Of a stretch of 64,000 nt of DNA, positions 19,101 to 27,485 are shown one piece after another (the stretch's first letter is position 1; each line of letters begins with the position of its first letter). The position numbers and the translations under genes were made by a program. The notes under the pieces were generated by a model. It saw only the letters and a list, made by a program, of their open reading frames with translations. It did no database searches and was not told the origin of the DNA. The DNA comes from Endozoicomonas_A sp049275935 (lineage in GTDB: Bacteria; Pseudomonadota; Gammaproteobacteria; Pseudomonadales; Endozoicomonadaceae): NCBI RefSeq assembly GCF_049275935.1, contig NZ_CP184830.1, positions 6,944,001 through 7,008,000 of the forward strand. Reading direction: 5' to 3'.

Positions 19101-19101
19101 A
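13165..19101 (+). CDS. Giant secreted coiled-coil array protein, copy B
   Basis: 1978 residues. The start is set by GAGGTAATAG and by a signal peptide of about 28 residues ending SQALA. The conserved N-terminal domain spans about 1-370 (QPTLGDDLQPIPK, KYTKVLKVGNEG, NGRTFMRLIAAGDQPPELQR). A helical segment follows (YETLQQALASATADQADEF) and a coiled coil at about 490-590. At about 610-1080 are acidic helix modules of the type ILNIKLNEENDKAARIARV and IAHQLNIEDYQEDASIENQN. A long helix follows, then the C-terminal domain from GSFQFTPRQ (about 1280) to about 1950, with hydrophobic segments at about 1765-1825. The module 1015-1090 is almost identical in copy C, a sign of recent exchange. The last 22 residues (GGGMHSHAERGC onward) are translated REP palindrome. 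Unknown family; probably exported. Confidence 0.92.
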   Translation: MTNTRPNVFSLAVTVAISSSIIASQALAERRLQTKSVDITGTGHAEFTHSEVMVQPTLGDDLQPIPKSCTTTYPDQTEARAGYDVPSEGFTDVLSGIDGGVSTVDLFETDKNDVARKYTKVLKVGNEGIFKFTHNLAEQRLVIEVRDKMTHQDTIAAVRARLDDDRILEPLTKVASPEHLASVLKGANERAGNLGEADDYAVLATLEAGEVEVNGRTFMRLIAAGDQPPELQRLGQSLFVNDEVLLAAAISAYVQVHVLGEDLQQEALNKLFSYHKPVGYIVHTGDDTQTYPVPAGYPKLQVTEASGEIIVFHGQKQNPTDIAFVEGLFDIVDKADANTPVPELSTQIKKDKFKNYQYVIRSRQMELLEKLVARHHITVNKAQPMRFALEDQVATLVLAFYETLQQALASATADQADEFNFSIEHFRVAASLITPAWMHNQLAKHFSFKPALRDLLTNQHFVQNFLNLLPAAYVLETNVSHDGELFASRVLSDIARQLIERENKLQELLQNESELTRVRNQLKLTSEKAITSERQKRIALQFKQLADKELDQLVNAMEEQQKQIRKLREEVARIPELEQEVANVRAEVIKARNAEPATEPDIENRDETQPPAGQTEEDSVAVPKVLETLRAVEKALEMMGLTQGDDVYLRRQYISNNLQMYIRDYRQLAEEKALDILEVAEEKLNLQVNDKNDKTTGIREDTPLTEQEDLDILTALEETPNMKVSKEDDIEKRLARIFIILDKVDLSNEVLNEILDGIDMILWMHERKIHPDAKDIKRNRLLAHLHYKLEDPDPDMPAGEQGTDLLPAVEKILNIKLNEENDKAARIARVCSLLYDDDVSEAMLDQISQTLWKDDSTALNERDLNLSKLRAILEYRVEDSSLDKQTIEKQTSLLAAIEDKLNIDMSKSSAVKERGKTFTVKLAKVLDVAFDMDDDLSDQKDILRTKIQELIEKSDALYDDEAARRAWNNEIAHQLNIEDYQEDASIENQNSVIETKLRQLEKELLNAGQPDVNEHITAIENELDKHMARLGPKPRFVLDRELAVARRVLQKAESELTELHRKLKGLARKPVIFDLRDEADSAITIRAYAQTSGGDETDQFDETLGELPLIRKKYTQITEFLHEHHKKSMEVTYARHEERNAQEHLDLKKQEMIHSENIDEKAKTLQENEIARLDLALKQKSDAVSKAQEVLTDYHKAALDAIEEAMGLKPDFTDSCEQRVNALRNQQVELGGHDGTGGKIQQLTQEQARLEGDIKTREADIARMKEELKVAEQAVENDGGSFQFTPRQVNVLTRIHDFMQQHTLKRQALEAAIGLTELAVKSDKPKLQFTTFNFDDELAPFHLQGLVGDGLAVGQASRIVKVFRSLKKTFPALHNFPAHPEPLEFQPPIVLTKIQWLVNDARDELQNGAQEYDQVISGMGKTAIHFVEHEAKDQEGFPEYFANRYASSNRIIALVREGLISKIELENHMKAVRGVDGYQTVEEFEHFLGYKHGVNVPHLNAVILMLSDKGAEEFMQIAFTPVTVTATGPAGMKESVAGMKEYAAAVIANYVLDDIAFDNGHRTAAFLTHVQNTLTPYANAAGLSESDLIMALNDTLMQAHAAALEHQLTDYWVKPSASLVQAVTWYFSSYKPLLVTRTALEAARLSLTNMWYLYLLDLTHRGDYLHRMLTPFQHWLEHYGVDLDRRLQYASHTSIEEISEVGGLAMPLGKAASSVILLQTGSMLFARQYNANPHSYRSLSRLVPEIVKSMGSGQGVQVPLLNRVTPEKVKTLASAAAALVLGPVATVGAYAHGLISGFTYAQTFGLALASSLTFDFFMNDNKMLTQWLGGPVGRSLDNVKRWRCAIKTQNKCAKPKAIALPQGFNETDEEYAKRVKANNTVPGWTRHENYLQFRERRDRTMELSEKSWEKYFRENVPKWSFSHTQSIPYSYTLGAFFESGTAEPEQPSATVKAAPVGGGMHSHAERGCRKTLSGVGTR

Positions 19102-19106
19102 CTCCC

Positions 19107-19190
19107 GTCATTGCCGGCTTCATTCTCGTCATTCCCGGCTTCACTCTCGTCATTCCCGGCTTCACTCTCGTCATTCCCGGCTTCACTCTC
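19107..19190. repeat. 21-bp tandem repeat next to MITE
   Basis: Units beginning GTCATTCCCGGCTTCACTCTC start at 19107, 19128, 19149, 19170 and 19191. The last one runs into the MITE terminal repeat. The equivalent site between copies C and D has only two units, so the tract varies in number. Non-coding. Confidence 0.85.
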
Positions 19191-19326
19191 GTCATTCCCG
19201 CGAAGGCGGGAATCCACACTGACTCTCCACCAGAACCATACTGCCCGGTGTCCCCCTGGCCTTGTCATCCCCGAGAAGGCAGAGATCCACCGTTGGCGCT
19301 GGATTCCCGCCTTCGCGGGAATGACG
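19190..19326. mobile_element. 137-bp MITE with 27-bp terminal inverted repeats
   Basis: The left end 19190-19216 (starting CGTCATTCCCGCGAAGGCGG) is the perfect reverse complement of 19300-19326. Each end also contains its own CCCGC..GCGGG palindrome. The element is nearly identical in length and sequence to 27486-27622. No coding capacity. Confidence 0.9.
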
Positions 19327-19401
19327 ACTTCAGAGCGTGAGAACGAGCTATTGAAGTTTTGCGACACCCTCAGAGCGTAGGAACGAGTTGTAATTTCACT
19401 G

Positions 19402-19577
19402 GCATTGAACTTTGCCACGTGAATTAAATTCGCTTAACAGCTAGCGGATTTGCCACTGTGAACTAAATTCTCTCAACAGCTTACCGGAACAGCCATGAGC
19501 GATTAACAGCCGTCCCCTCGCTTGCAGTGTAAATCACTTGCCACAGTAATAAAAATACTCAGCTATAAGGTAGTAGA
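19402..19577 (+). promoter_or_regulatory. Leader of copy C
   Basis: Contains two imperfect copies of a roughly 35-bp unit (TTTGCCACGTGAATTAAATT then CGCTTAACAGC; TTTGCCACTGTGAACTAAAT then TCTCTCAACAGC) shared by leaders C, D, F and H. The proximal part ends AAGGTAGTAGA before the ATG. Function is inferred from conservation; I cannot place a convincing -35/-10 pair. Confidence 0.55.
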
Positions 19578-22429
19578 ATGACAAATACCCGCCCCAATGC
19601 ATTAAGTCTTGCAGTGGCCGTTGCAATCAGTTCTTCCATCATTAGTTCACAGGCACTGGCCGATCGCAAGTTGCAGATAAAAGCTGCCAATATACCGGGC
19701 AATGGACATGTGGAGATGACCCTGAGTGAGGTCAGGGTTCAGCCAACTTTAGGGGATGACCAGCAACCAATACCCAAATCCATCACCACCACCTACCCTG
19801 CTCAGCCACGTGACAGGTTTGGCCATCACTTTAATTCTGTGGGCTTTACGGAAGCTCTTGCTGACGCTCTTGAGGACGTTTCTGTTGTTGATGTGTTTGC
19901 AACAGACGAGAATGACGTTGCTCAGAAATACACCAAAGTCCTGAAAATGGGTGACGATGGCATCTTCAGGTTTACCCACAACCTTGCAGAAAACGAACTG
20001 GTCATTGAAGTCAAAGACAGAATGACCGATCAGGATATACTTGTGGGTGTTCATAGCCTGTCATCTGGCGGCCTGTCATTAGAGCCGCTGACGAAAATCG
20101 CCAGCTCCACAGAAATGGGTCGGTTGCTGAGCATTGTTTATTCCCTGCGAGGACAGTTCGGCGCAAGTGATCACTATGTTCCCCTTGCCACCATTAAAGT
20201 AGAAAAAGTTGCAGTGGATGGGCGTACCTTTATGCGTCTTATCGCTGCGGGCGACCAGCTCCCTGAACTGCAACGTCTGGGACAATCACTCTTTGTCAAT
20301 GATGATGTTCTCCTGGCAGCAGCGGCCTCTGCCTATATCCAGGTTTATATCCTGAAAGAGGATTTACAACAGCAGGCTCTTAATGAACTCCTGGCACATA
20401 GCAAACCCGTCGGATATATTGTCCACGTCGAGGATGACTCACAGATTTATCCTGTGCCTGCAGGTTATCCGAAGCTGGAAGTCGCTGAAACTCCGGGAGA
20501 GGTCATTGTTTTCCATGGTCAGATGCAGAGTCCCGATGATATTGCTTTTGTAGAAAGCCTCTATAACCTCTGGAAAGAAGCTGAGCTTAATACCCCCACC
20601 CCGGAAGCGGCAGCAGTAATAAAGGTTTTCAGACAAAAAGTCAGAAGCTACCTGTACGTCATACGAAGCAAGCAGATGGCTCTGCTGGAGGAGGTTATTG
20701 CACGGCACGGCACGGGTGGATTTAACAAAGACCAACCGCCGACGATGACAAACGAAGACAGGGAGGCGATGCATGCATTTGGATACTATGAATTTCTTCA
20801 GCAGGCATTGGTCAGTGCCACTCCAGCTGCAGCGGCTCGAACGAATCAATTTGAACTCACACTGGAACACATCAGGCTCACTTCGTTAGTCATCACGCCA
20901 ACCTGGCAGCAGATTCAACTGGCAAAATACTTCAGCTTCAAACCCGTACTCAGAGATAGTCTGACTGAACAGCATTATGTTAAGAGTATTCTGAATCATG
21001 TACCCGCTGTCGACAGCAATGCCCTTCGCAATGACGACCCGTTTCTTTCCAAAGTCCTGAGCGATATGGCCCAACAGCTGATTGAATGGGAAAGCTCACT
21101 GGCAGAAAATCTGGCAACAAAAGGCGAACTCATCCGGGTCAGAAAGCAATTAGAGCTCATAACGGAGGAAGCCTCTATCAATGAAGAGGAAAAACTGAGA
21201 ACAGAACGACTCTATCGGCTGGCTGAATCAGAGCTTACACCAGTTCGTGCCGGGCAGGAAGACATCAGAACACCCGTTCACCCGGAGGCCTTGCCTGAAG
21301 TCATTGGAAAACTGACTGCCGTAGAAAAAGCCCTGGCGATGGATATCCTCGGTAGAGAGGACGATTTGTATTACCGTCGGGAAGCCATTTCCGGGGAAAT
21401 TCAGAGATACATCACAAAAGTCAGTCAACAGGCAGGGGAAGAGGCACTGAAAGACTTGGATGAGCGAGCCATAAGACAACAAAAAGCGATACTAAAAACT
21501 TTAGAGGACAGGCTGAACATCGACATTAGCGAAAACTCTGCTGCTAAAAAAGGAGGCAAGAGCTTCACTGTCAAACTGGCAAAAGATCTGCGTGTAGCAT
21601 TTGACATGGATGACGACCTGTATGATCAGAAAAACACCCTGAGAACCAAAATTCAGGAATTAATCGAAAAATCAGACGCACTCTACGACGATGAAGCTGC
21701 CAGAAGAGCCTGGAACAATGAAATAGCTCATCAACTCAACATTGAGGATTATAAAGCAGATGCCCCTATCGAAAACCAGAACAGTGTGATTGCAACAAAA
21801 CTCCGACAGCTGGACAAAGAAATGATCAATGAGGATCAACCTGAGGTTAATGATCGTATCGCCGGCATTGAGAATGAACTTGACAGGCAAATGGCCCGGC
21901 TGGGACCCAAACCCCGATATGTTCTTGAACGTGAGCTAGCCAGAGCCAGACAAGCAATACAAAAAAGTGAAAGTTGGCTGGAAAGAATGGATGAAATCCT
22001 GAGGACAGCAGAGGAAGCCATCGAAAATAACGTCGGTCCATTCCAGTTCTCGCCGAGACAGGCCAGGGTTCTGGCTGATATGGGCACCTTCTCACAGCAG
22101 CACTCTCTCAAACAACAGGCTCTGGATGCCGCACTGGGTCTGGCAGAATCAGCATTAAACAGCGGTAAGGTAATACCAGACCTTACGACTTTCGATTTTG
22201 ACGATGAATTTGCACCGATTCGCTTGCAGGCACTGGTCGGAGATGAAGTGACGTTCAATCAGGCCAGTCGGATTGTAGAAGTCTTCAAGAGCCTGAAGAG
22301 GATTTTTCCGCTCACCCCTGTCGTGCCGCTGGAAGATCGACCTCCTGCCGTGGCTAAAAAGCAACAAGCTCTGGATGCTGCACTGGGTCAGGTAGAGTCA
22401 ACAATCAACACCGGTAAGACAATACCTAG
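19578..22429 (+). pseudogene. Giant array protein copy C, N-terminal part, interrupted by IS
   Basis: Signal peptide (ISSSIISSQALADRK), conserved N-terminal domain, a short coiled coil, two acidic module blocks and the start of the C-terminal domain (GPFQFSPRQ at about 22035). The frame continues as TIP up to 22427, where the inserted element begins. Translation then runs 14 codons into the IS and stops at 22472. Removing 22430-25530 restores the frame (T-I-P-S-L-V-T-F-D-F), so only the insertion breaks the gene. A 249-bp in-frame internal duplication (QQALDAALG at 22113 and again at 22362) precedes the break. Confidence 0.9.
22426..22429. repeat. Target-site duplication CTAG of the IS1182 element
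   Basis: CTAG here and at 25527-25530 flanks the element. Keeping one copy restores the open frame of copy C. Because CTAG is palindromic, the boundary has slight ambiguity. Confidence 0.75.
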
Positions 22430-22492
22430 GAGCCTGACCGAGAATAGGCTTATCTGTTATGATAAGCCTTAAACCAACTCTGATTATGCCAA

Positions 22493-24010
22493 ATGTCACC
22501 ACCACCAAAGTTTAAGGACAGTCCTGTTGAGTTTGATCAGCATCTGCTGTTCCCAACCAACGTTTTCGATTTGCTTCCCAAAGATCATGATTGTTTTATT
22601 TATGAAAGCATTTTTCAGAACATTAATACGTCTGAAGTCGAAAAAAAATATCACCACCTTGGTCAGCACGCATACCCTCCAAAGCTCATTGTCGCTATTC
22701 TGATCTACGCATACAGCCATGGTGTTTTCAGTTCCCGTGAGATTGAGCGACGGTGTCGACAAGACTTGGCGTTCATGTATATCTCACAAATGAACTGCCC
22801 GAATTTCAGGGTTCTTGGTGACTTTCGTAAGGATAATCTGTCGTTTTTCCATGACTGCTTCAAACAGTCAGTCAAACTGGCCATTGAACTCAAAATGGCA
22901 TCACTGGGTCATATCAGCCTGGACGGCTCCAAGTTCAAAGCCAACAGCTCAAAACACAAGGCCATGAGCTACGGGAGGCTCAAAGCGAAAGAGGCAGAAC
23001 TCAGTGCCGAAGTGGATGAGCTGATCAAAAAAGCCAGTCAGTGTGATCAGGAAGAAGATGACGCCTACAAAGCAACCAATGGTTACAGCATTCCTGAAGA
23101 CCTCCAGTTTAAAGAAGAGCGCCTGAAAAAAATCAAAGAGGCCAAGAAAGCACTTGAAGAACGTGAAAAAGCTTTAAATCCAGACAAACCAATAGACGAC
23201 AAAAAGCAGATCAGTTTTGCAGATCACGATGCCCGCGTGATGAGCAAGAAGGGGTATTGTGAGTACAGCTACAATGCTCAAATTACAGTTGATTCCGATA
23301 ACCAGATCATTGTTGGCCAGCATGTCAGCCAACACGCCAACGATGTACAGGAAGTGGAGCCGGCGCTGAGGGCATTATCAGGAGCCACTGATGGCGCGGC
23401 TGTAGATAAGTGGAGTATGGATAATGGTTACTTTTCAGGGTCAAACTTACATACAGTCGAGCGACATGAGATTGATGCCTATATCGCAACCGACAAGGCG
23501 GAGAAGCCTGCCGCTGACGACCTTGAAAGCTCTGACAGGAAGTTTGTCAAAGCGGATTTTGCGTATGATTCCGAAGCTGATGTATTTATCTGTCCGGCAG
23601 GGGAAAAGCTGGTAACGAACCCGGCCAGCAAAAGCAAAAGAAAAAGCTACCGGGCAAACAAGACGGTATGCAGGGAATGCCCTTATCGTCGGAATTGCAG
23701 TGATTCAAAGAAAGAGGCTGGCAGGGTTATCCGTACCGATAAGTTTGAAAAAGCACGTCAGGCTATGAATAAGAAAATGGAGACAGCCGGTGCGAAAGCC
23801 ATATATGAGCGTCGTAAAGTTATTGCTGAGCCACCATTTGGACAGATAAAAGAATCTGGTTTCCGAGGGTTCAGTCTCCGCGGCAAAGAAAAAGTTTCAG
23901 CGGAATTTTCACTGGTATGCACTGCGCATAATATCAAAAAATTTGTAAAAGCGGCTTCCACGAGGTCAATCCGTCTTGAAGATTTGAAAGAGGCTAAAAA
24001 GGCAGCATAG
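22493..24010 (+). CDS. IS1182-family DDE transposase
   Basis: 505 residues from ATG 22493. The N-terminal helix-turn-helix-like region (YPPKLIVAILIYAYSHGVFS) is followed by the DDE catalytic domain with D144 (SLDGSKFKANSSKHKAM), D310 (WSMDNGYFSG) and E446 (AEPPFGQIKESGFRG). A coiled charged insert lies at about 160-235 and a zinc-ribbon-like CPAGEK...CRECPYRRNC at about 365-405. All catalytic residues are present and the frame is intact, so it may be active in trans. Its own right inverted repeat is now broken by the guest element, so this copy should no longer move as such. Confidence 0.95.
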   Translation: MSPPPKFKDSPVEFDQHLLFPTNVFDLLPKDHDCFIYESIFQNINTSEVEKKYHHLGQHAYPPKLIVAILIYAYSHGVFSSREIERRCRQDLAFMYISQMNCPNFRVLGDFRKDNLSFFHDCFKQSVKLAIELKMASLGHISLDGSKFKANSSKHKAMSYGRLKAKEAELSAEVDELIKKASQCDQEEDDAYKATNGYSIPEDLQFKEERLKKIKEAKKALEEREKALNPDKPIDDKKQISFADHDARVMSKKGYCEYSYNAQITVDSDNQIIVGQHVSQHANDVQEVEPALRALSGATDGAAVDKWSMDNGYFSGSNLHTVERHEIDAYIATDKAEKPAADDLESSDRKFVKADFAYDSEADVFICPAGEKLVTNPASKSKRKSYRANKTVCRECPYRRNCSDSKKEAGRVIRTDKFEKARQAMNKKMETAGAKAIYERRKVIAEPPFGQIKESGFRGFSLRGKEKVSAEFSLVCTAHNIKKFVKAASTRSIRLEDLKEAKKAA

Positions 24011-24218
24011 AGGCTGTGAGAAGGCATAAATATGCAAAAATGAGCAAAATCCCACTAATAATTGGATATTTTTTGCTCATTTTAAGATTTGGGAAAACTT
24101 CTGTTGGTCTGGTTGCGCTATTCTCGGTCTAATGGGATGGTCCGCCCCTCCTAAACGGCTTCAAATGAGCCAAAATGGAGTTAACCATTTAAACAGGATT
24201 AACCGGAGCGAACCACCC

Positions 24219-25232
24219 ATGACTATTTCAGTACTTGGTATCGATATTGGCAAGAACAACTTTCACCTGTTTGGTGTTGATGACCAGGGTAGCAAAGTCA
24301 TCAGAAAGAAGTTGTCCAGGAAGAACCTTCTGGAGTACGTGGCAAATCTGGAGCCATGCATTATCGCTATGGAAGCTTGTGGTGGTGCTCACTATTTGGC
24401 TCGGTTATTCAAGAACTATGGGCATACTGTCAAGCTGATTTCACCTCAATTTGTCAAGCCTTATGTCAAGACCAACAAAAATGACTACAACGATGCTGAA
24501 GCGATTGCAGAAGCAGCTTCACGGCCCAGCATGCGTTTTGTACCTGTTAAAACGTCAGAGCAGCAGGCCTGGCAACTTCTGCACCGCTATCGTCAACAAG
24601 CGGTTGATCAGAGAACTGCCCTGGTTAACCAGATCCGGGGGTCACTATTGGAAGAAGGTATTGTGGTTGCCCAGGGTATTGGTAAAGTTCGTGCACAGCT
24701 TCCACGAATTCTGGAAGATGCTGAAAATGGACTCCATTCGCTGACTCGTGAGCTGCTACATGGTTTATCAGAAGAGTTGGCCAGTCTTGACAAGCGTATT
24801 CAACAGTATGACCAGAAAATTCAGGAGCTGGCTGAAAACGACGACGAATGTCGTCGAATGATGACTATGCCGGGTATCGGAGCCATCACTGCCACAGCAT
24901 TGAAGGCAGCCGTTGGTGATGCGACGTATTTTAAATCTGGTCGACACCTTGCCGCATGGTTGGGATTAGTTCCAAGACAGCATTCCACAGGCGGTAAGTC
25001 AGTCCTGCTGGGCATCAGTAAACGGGGTGATAAATACCTGCGCACATTATTGATACACGGCGCACGTTCGGTACTCCACTGCCTCAAAAATAAGGATGAC
25101 CGCTGTAAAAAATGGGTTAGCCAACTTAATGAGCGCAGCAATCACAACGTTGCCGCCGTTGGTCTGGCTAATAAAATGGCTCGGATTGTCTGGGTCATCA
25201 TGACCCGAAATGAAGTTTACAAGGCTGCATAA
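24219..25232 (+). CDS. IS110-family DEDD recombinase (IS1111 group)
   Basis: 337 residues. ATG 24219 (MTISVLGIDIGKNNFH) is chosen over the upstream in-frame ATG 24132, which lies in the terminal repeat; GGAG lies 12 nt upstream. The RuvC-like DEDD domain shows D9 (GIDIGK), E52 (AMEACGG), D89 and D92 (NDYNDAEAIAEAA). The C-terminal Tnp_20 domain shows MPGIGAITATALKAAVGD and AWLGLVPRQHSTGGKSVL, with the serine expected for catalysis. The frame is intact. The enzyme is guided by an RNA encoded in the element. The long 3' non-coding end fits the IS1111 group. Confidence 0.95.
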   Translation: MTISVLGIDIGKNNFHLFGVDDQGSKVIRKKLSRKNLLEYVANLEPCIIAMEACGGAHYLARLFKNYGHTVKLISPQFVKPYVKTNKNDYNDAEAIAEAASRPSMRFVPVKTSEQQAWQLLHRYRQQAVDQRTALVNQIRGSLLEEGIVVAQGIGKVRAQLPRILEDAENGLHSLTRELLHGLSEELASLDKRIQQYDQKIQELAENDDECRRMMTMPGIGAITATALKAAVGDATYFKSGRHLAAWLGLVPRQHSTGGKSVLLGISKRGDKYLRTLLIHGARSVLHCLKNKDDRCKKWVSQLNERSNHNVAAVGLANKMARIVWVIMTRNEVYKAA

Positions 25233-25505
25233 TGAGGTAAAGGCGGCAGCGGCAAAGTAAAGCATAAGCTTAATCAAAGGGGACCCCCCCCGCAGATTGC
25301 GATGAGCATGTACAGTTGATGGCAAACAGGTAAAAACCGGCAACCTGAAACCTGATAGGAGCCTTGGCCCTTGAGGCCGTCGGACTGATAAGGCCAGGTT
25401 GCGCGGATACCCATCAGGGCCAGAGGGTTAGACCTCATGAATAGGCCGTATATATGATTGCAGTTATCTTTGTTTGCTAATTAACAAAACAGGCTCTTGC
25501 AAAAC
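25233..25505 (+). ncRNA. Candidate IS1111 guide RNA (seekRNA / bridge RNA) region
   Basis: About 270 nt of non-coding sequence between the recombinase stop and the right inverted repeat, where IS1111-group elements encode their guide RNA. It contains several stem-loops, for example GGCC-CTTGA-GGCC (25367-25379). TAGGAGCCT (25356-25364) equals the minus strand of the target flank at 25521-25529, which is the IS1182 terminal repeat plus TA of CTAG. ATATATGAT (about 25450) resembles the joined element ends (ATATATAAT). Exact RNA ends cannot be set from sequence alone. Confidence 0.6.
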
Positions 25506-25530
25506 GGGGCGGACCATATAAGGCTCCTAG

Positions 25531-27460
25531 CCTTGTGACTTTCGATTTTGACGATGAATTTGCACCGCTTGGCTTGCAGGCGCTGGTGAGGGACGATCTG
25601 ACATTTGATCGGGCCGGTCAGATTGTGGAAGTCTTCAAAAATCTGAAAACGAGCTTCCCTGCCGAGCCTCTGGAAGATCAGCCTCAGAATGTCATTGAAC
25701 AAGTCCAGGCTCTGGCAGACAGAGCCAGGAATGAGATGAAAACCGGGGCTAAACAATACGACGACGAAATTCACAGCATGGGCAGAAGAGCCATTCACTT
25801 CGTCGGGCATGAACCAAAGGACCTGAAAGACTTCTCGGAATACTTCGAGGCCCATTCTGCCAGCGGTAACAGGATAATGGCTCTGCTGCGCGAAGGTCTG
25901 ATCAGCAAAATTGAACTTGAGAACTACATGGAAGCTGTCAGAGGTGTTGATGGTCATCAGACAGTGGATGAATTTGAACACTTCCTTGGCTACAAACACG
26001 GCATCCATATGACTGAGTTCAGGAAAGTTGTCCAGATGCTGTCGGATCAGGGTGCTGAGGAATTCATGCAGAGTGCCTTCACTCCTGTAGCTGCTACTGC
26101 AACTGGCCCGGCAGGTATGAAAGAGTCGGTTGTCGGCATGACAGAGTACGCAGCTGCAGTCATCGCCAACTACGTTCTTGATGATATTGCCTTTGACAAT
26201 GGCCGCAGGACGGCAGCGTTTCTGGCCAATGCTCAGGAGACCCTGACACCTTATGCCAATGCTGTCGGGATGTCTGAATCAGACCTGATCAAGATTGTCC
26301 ATGACACATTGATGCAGGCTCATGCCGCAGCGGTTGAGCGGCAGCTGTCGGATTACTGGATCAAACCTTCAGCCTTCCTGGTACAGGCTATCACCTGGTA
26401 TTACTCCAGCTACAAACCACTGCTGGTGAGCACTAACGCTCGGCGGGCTGCCGAGCTATCCCTCTCAAACATGTCGTTCCTCTATCTGCTGGACCTGACC
26501 AACAGGGGTGATTATCTGCACAGAATGCTCACACCTTTCCAGCACTGGCTGGAACGCTACGGCGTTGACCCTGACCGAACCGGCCAATATGCCTATCACA
26601 GCGGCATTGAACAAATCTCTGAAGTGGGCGGACTGGCCATGCCACTGGGCAAAGCCGCTTCATCAGTCATTCTGTTAAAAACCGGCTCTGCGCTGTTTGC
26701 CAGACAGTACAATGCCAACCCACACAGGTATCGCAGCATTTCCCGTCTGGTGCCGGAAATAGTGAAATCCATGGGTTCCGCGCAAGGGGTTCAGGTACCG
26801 CTGCCGAACAGGGTGACACCACAAAAAGTAAAAACGCTGGCCTCTGCCACAGCCGGTCTGGTGCTGGGTCCGGTAGCCACTGTCGGAGCATACGCCCAGG
26901 GTCTTATATCCGGGTTCACCTATGCTCAAACCTTTGGATTCACTCTGGCGTCCGGTCTCACTTTCGACTTCTTTATGAACGACAACAAGATGCTCACTCA
27001 ATGGCTGGGTGGACCTCTGGGTCGTAGCCTTGACAGGATTAATCGCTGGCGCGGCGTCGGTGAAACCCAGGATGAATATGTGAAACGTACGGCCATTGCT
27101 ACACCTCAACGCTATAGTGAAACCGATGAAGAGTACGCGAGCCGCGTTAAGACAGACGACACTGTGTATGGCTGGACTCGACACGAAAACTACCTGCAGT
27201 TCCGTGAACGCCGTGATCGAACCATGAAACTGTTCGAGAATAGCTGGGAGAAATACTTCAGGGAAAATGTGCCTAAATGGTCGTTCTCCCATGCAGAAAG
27301 CATTCCTTACTCTTACACCCTGGGTGCCTTCTTTGGGTCAGGGACTGCAGAGCCTGAGCAAACCGCCGCAGCCGTGAAAGCAGCACCGGTTGCGGGAGGT
27401 ATGCATTCCCACGCAGAGCGAGGCTGTCGCAAAACTCTCTCCGGCATGGGAACGCGTTGA
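25531..27460 (+). pseudogene. Giant array protein copy C, C-terminal part
   Basis: Continuation of copy C after the nested IS, in frame with 19578-22427 once one CTAG is kept. The GTG at 25535 is an internal codon, not a natural start. It begins in the second copy of the internal duplication (TFDFDDEFAPLGLQALVRDD) and runs through the full conserved C-terminal domain (LLREGLISKIELENYMEAVR, YLLDLTNRGDYLHRM, and a hydrophobic pair at about 26850-26980). It ends in the REP-derived tail GGGMHSHAERGC. No other frameshift is visible, so the gene was intact before the insertion. Confidence 0.9.
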
Positions 27461-27485
27461 CTCCCGTCATTGCCGGCTTCATTCT

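Larger units (their letters stand above)
24130..25520 (+). mobile_element. IS110-family (IS1111 group) insertion sequence
   Basis: 1391 bp inserted between bases 12 and 13 of the IS1182 right inverted repeat, with no target duplication. Subterminal 12-bp inverted repeats ATGGTCCGCCCC (24137-24148) and GGGGCGGACCAT (25506-25517) lie 7 bp from the left end and 3 bp from the right end, the arrangement described for IS1111-group elements such as IS4321 and IS5075. Those relatives also insert in terminal inverted repeats of transposons. Confidence 0.93.
22430..25526 (+). mobile_element. IS1182-family insertion sequence, interrupted by an IS1111-group element
   Basis: Left inverted repeat GAGCCTGACCGAGAATAG (22430-22447). 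The perfect 18-bp complement at the right end is split: CTATTCTCGGTC at 24118-24129 and AGGCTC at 25521-25526. Without the 1391-bp guest the element is about 1706 bp, normal for IS1182. A small inverted repeat (AGGCTTATC..GATAAGCCT) sits just inside the left end. It carries one transposase gene. Confidence 0.9.

Noticed and set aside
19107..19211. CRISPR-like array of 21-bp repeats
   Set aside because: The repeats are directly adjacent without spacers and run into a MITE end; no cas gene is present.
22430..25526. Composite transposon carrying two transposases
   Set aside because: The split inverted repeat shows a nested insertion, not two ISs flanking a cargo.
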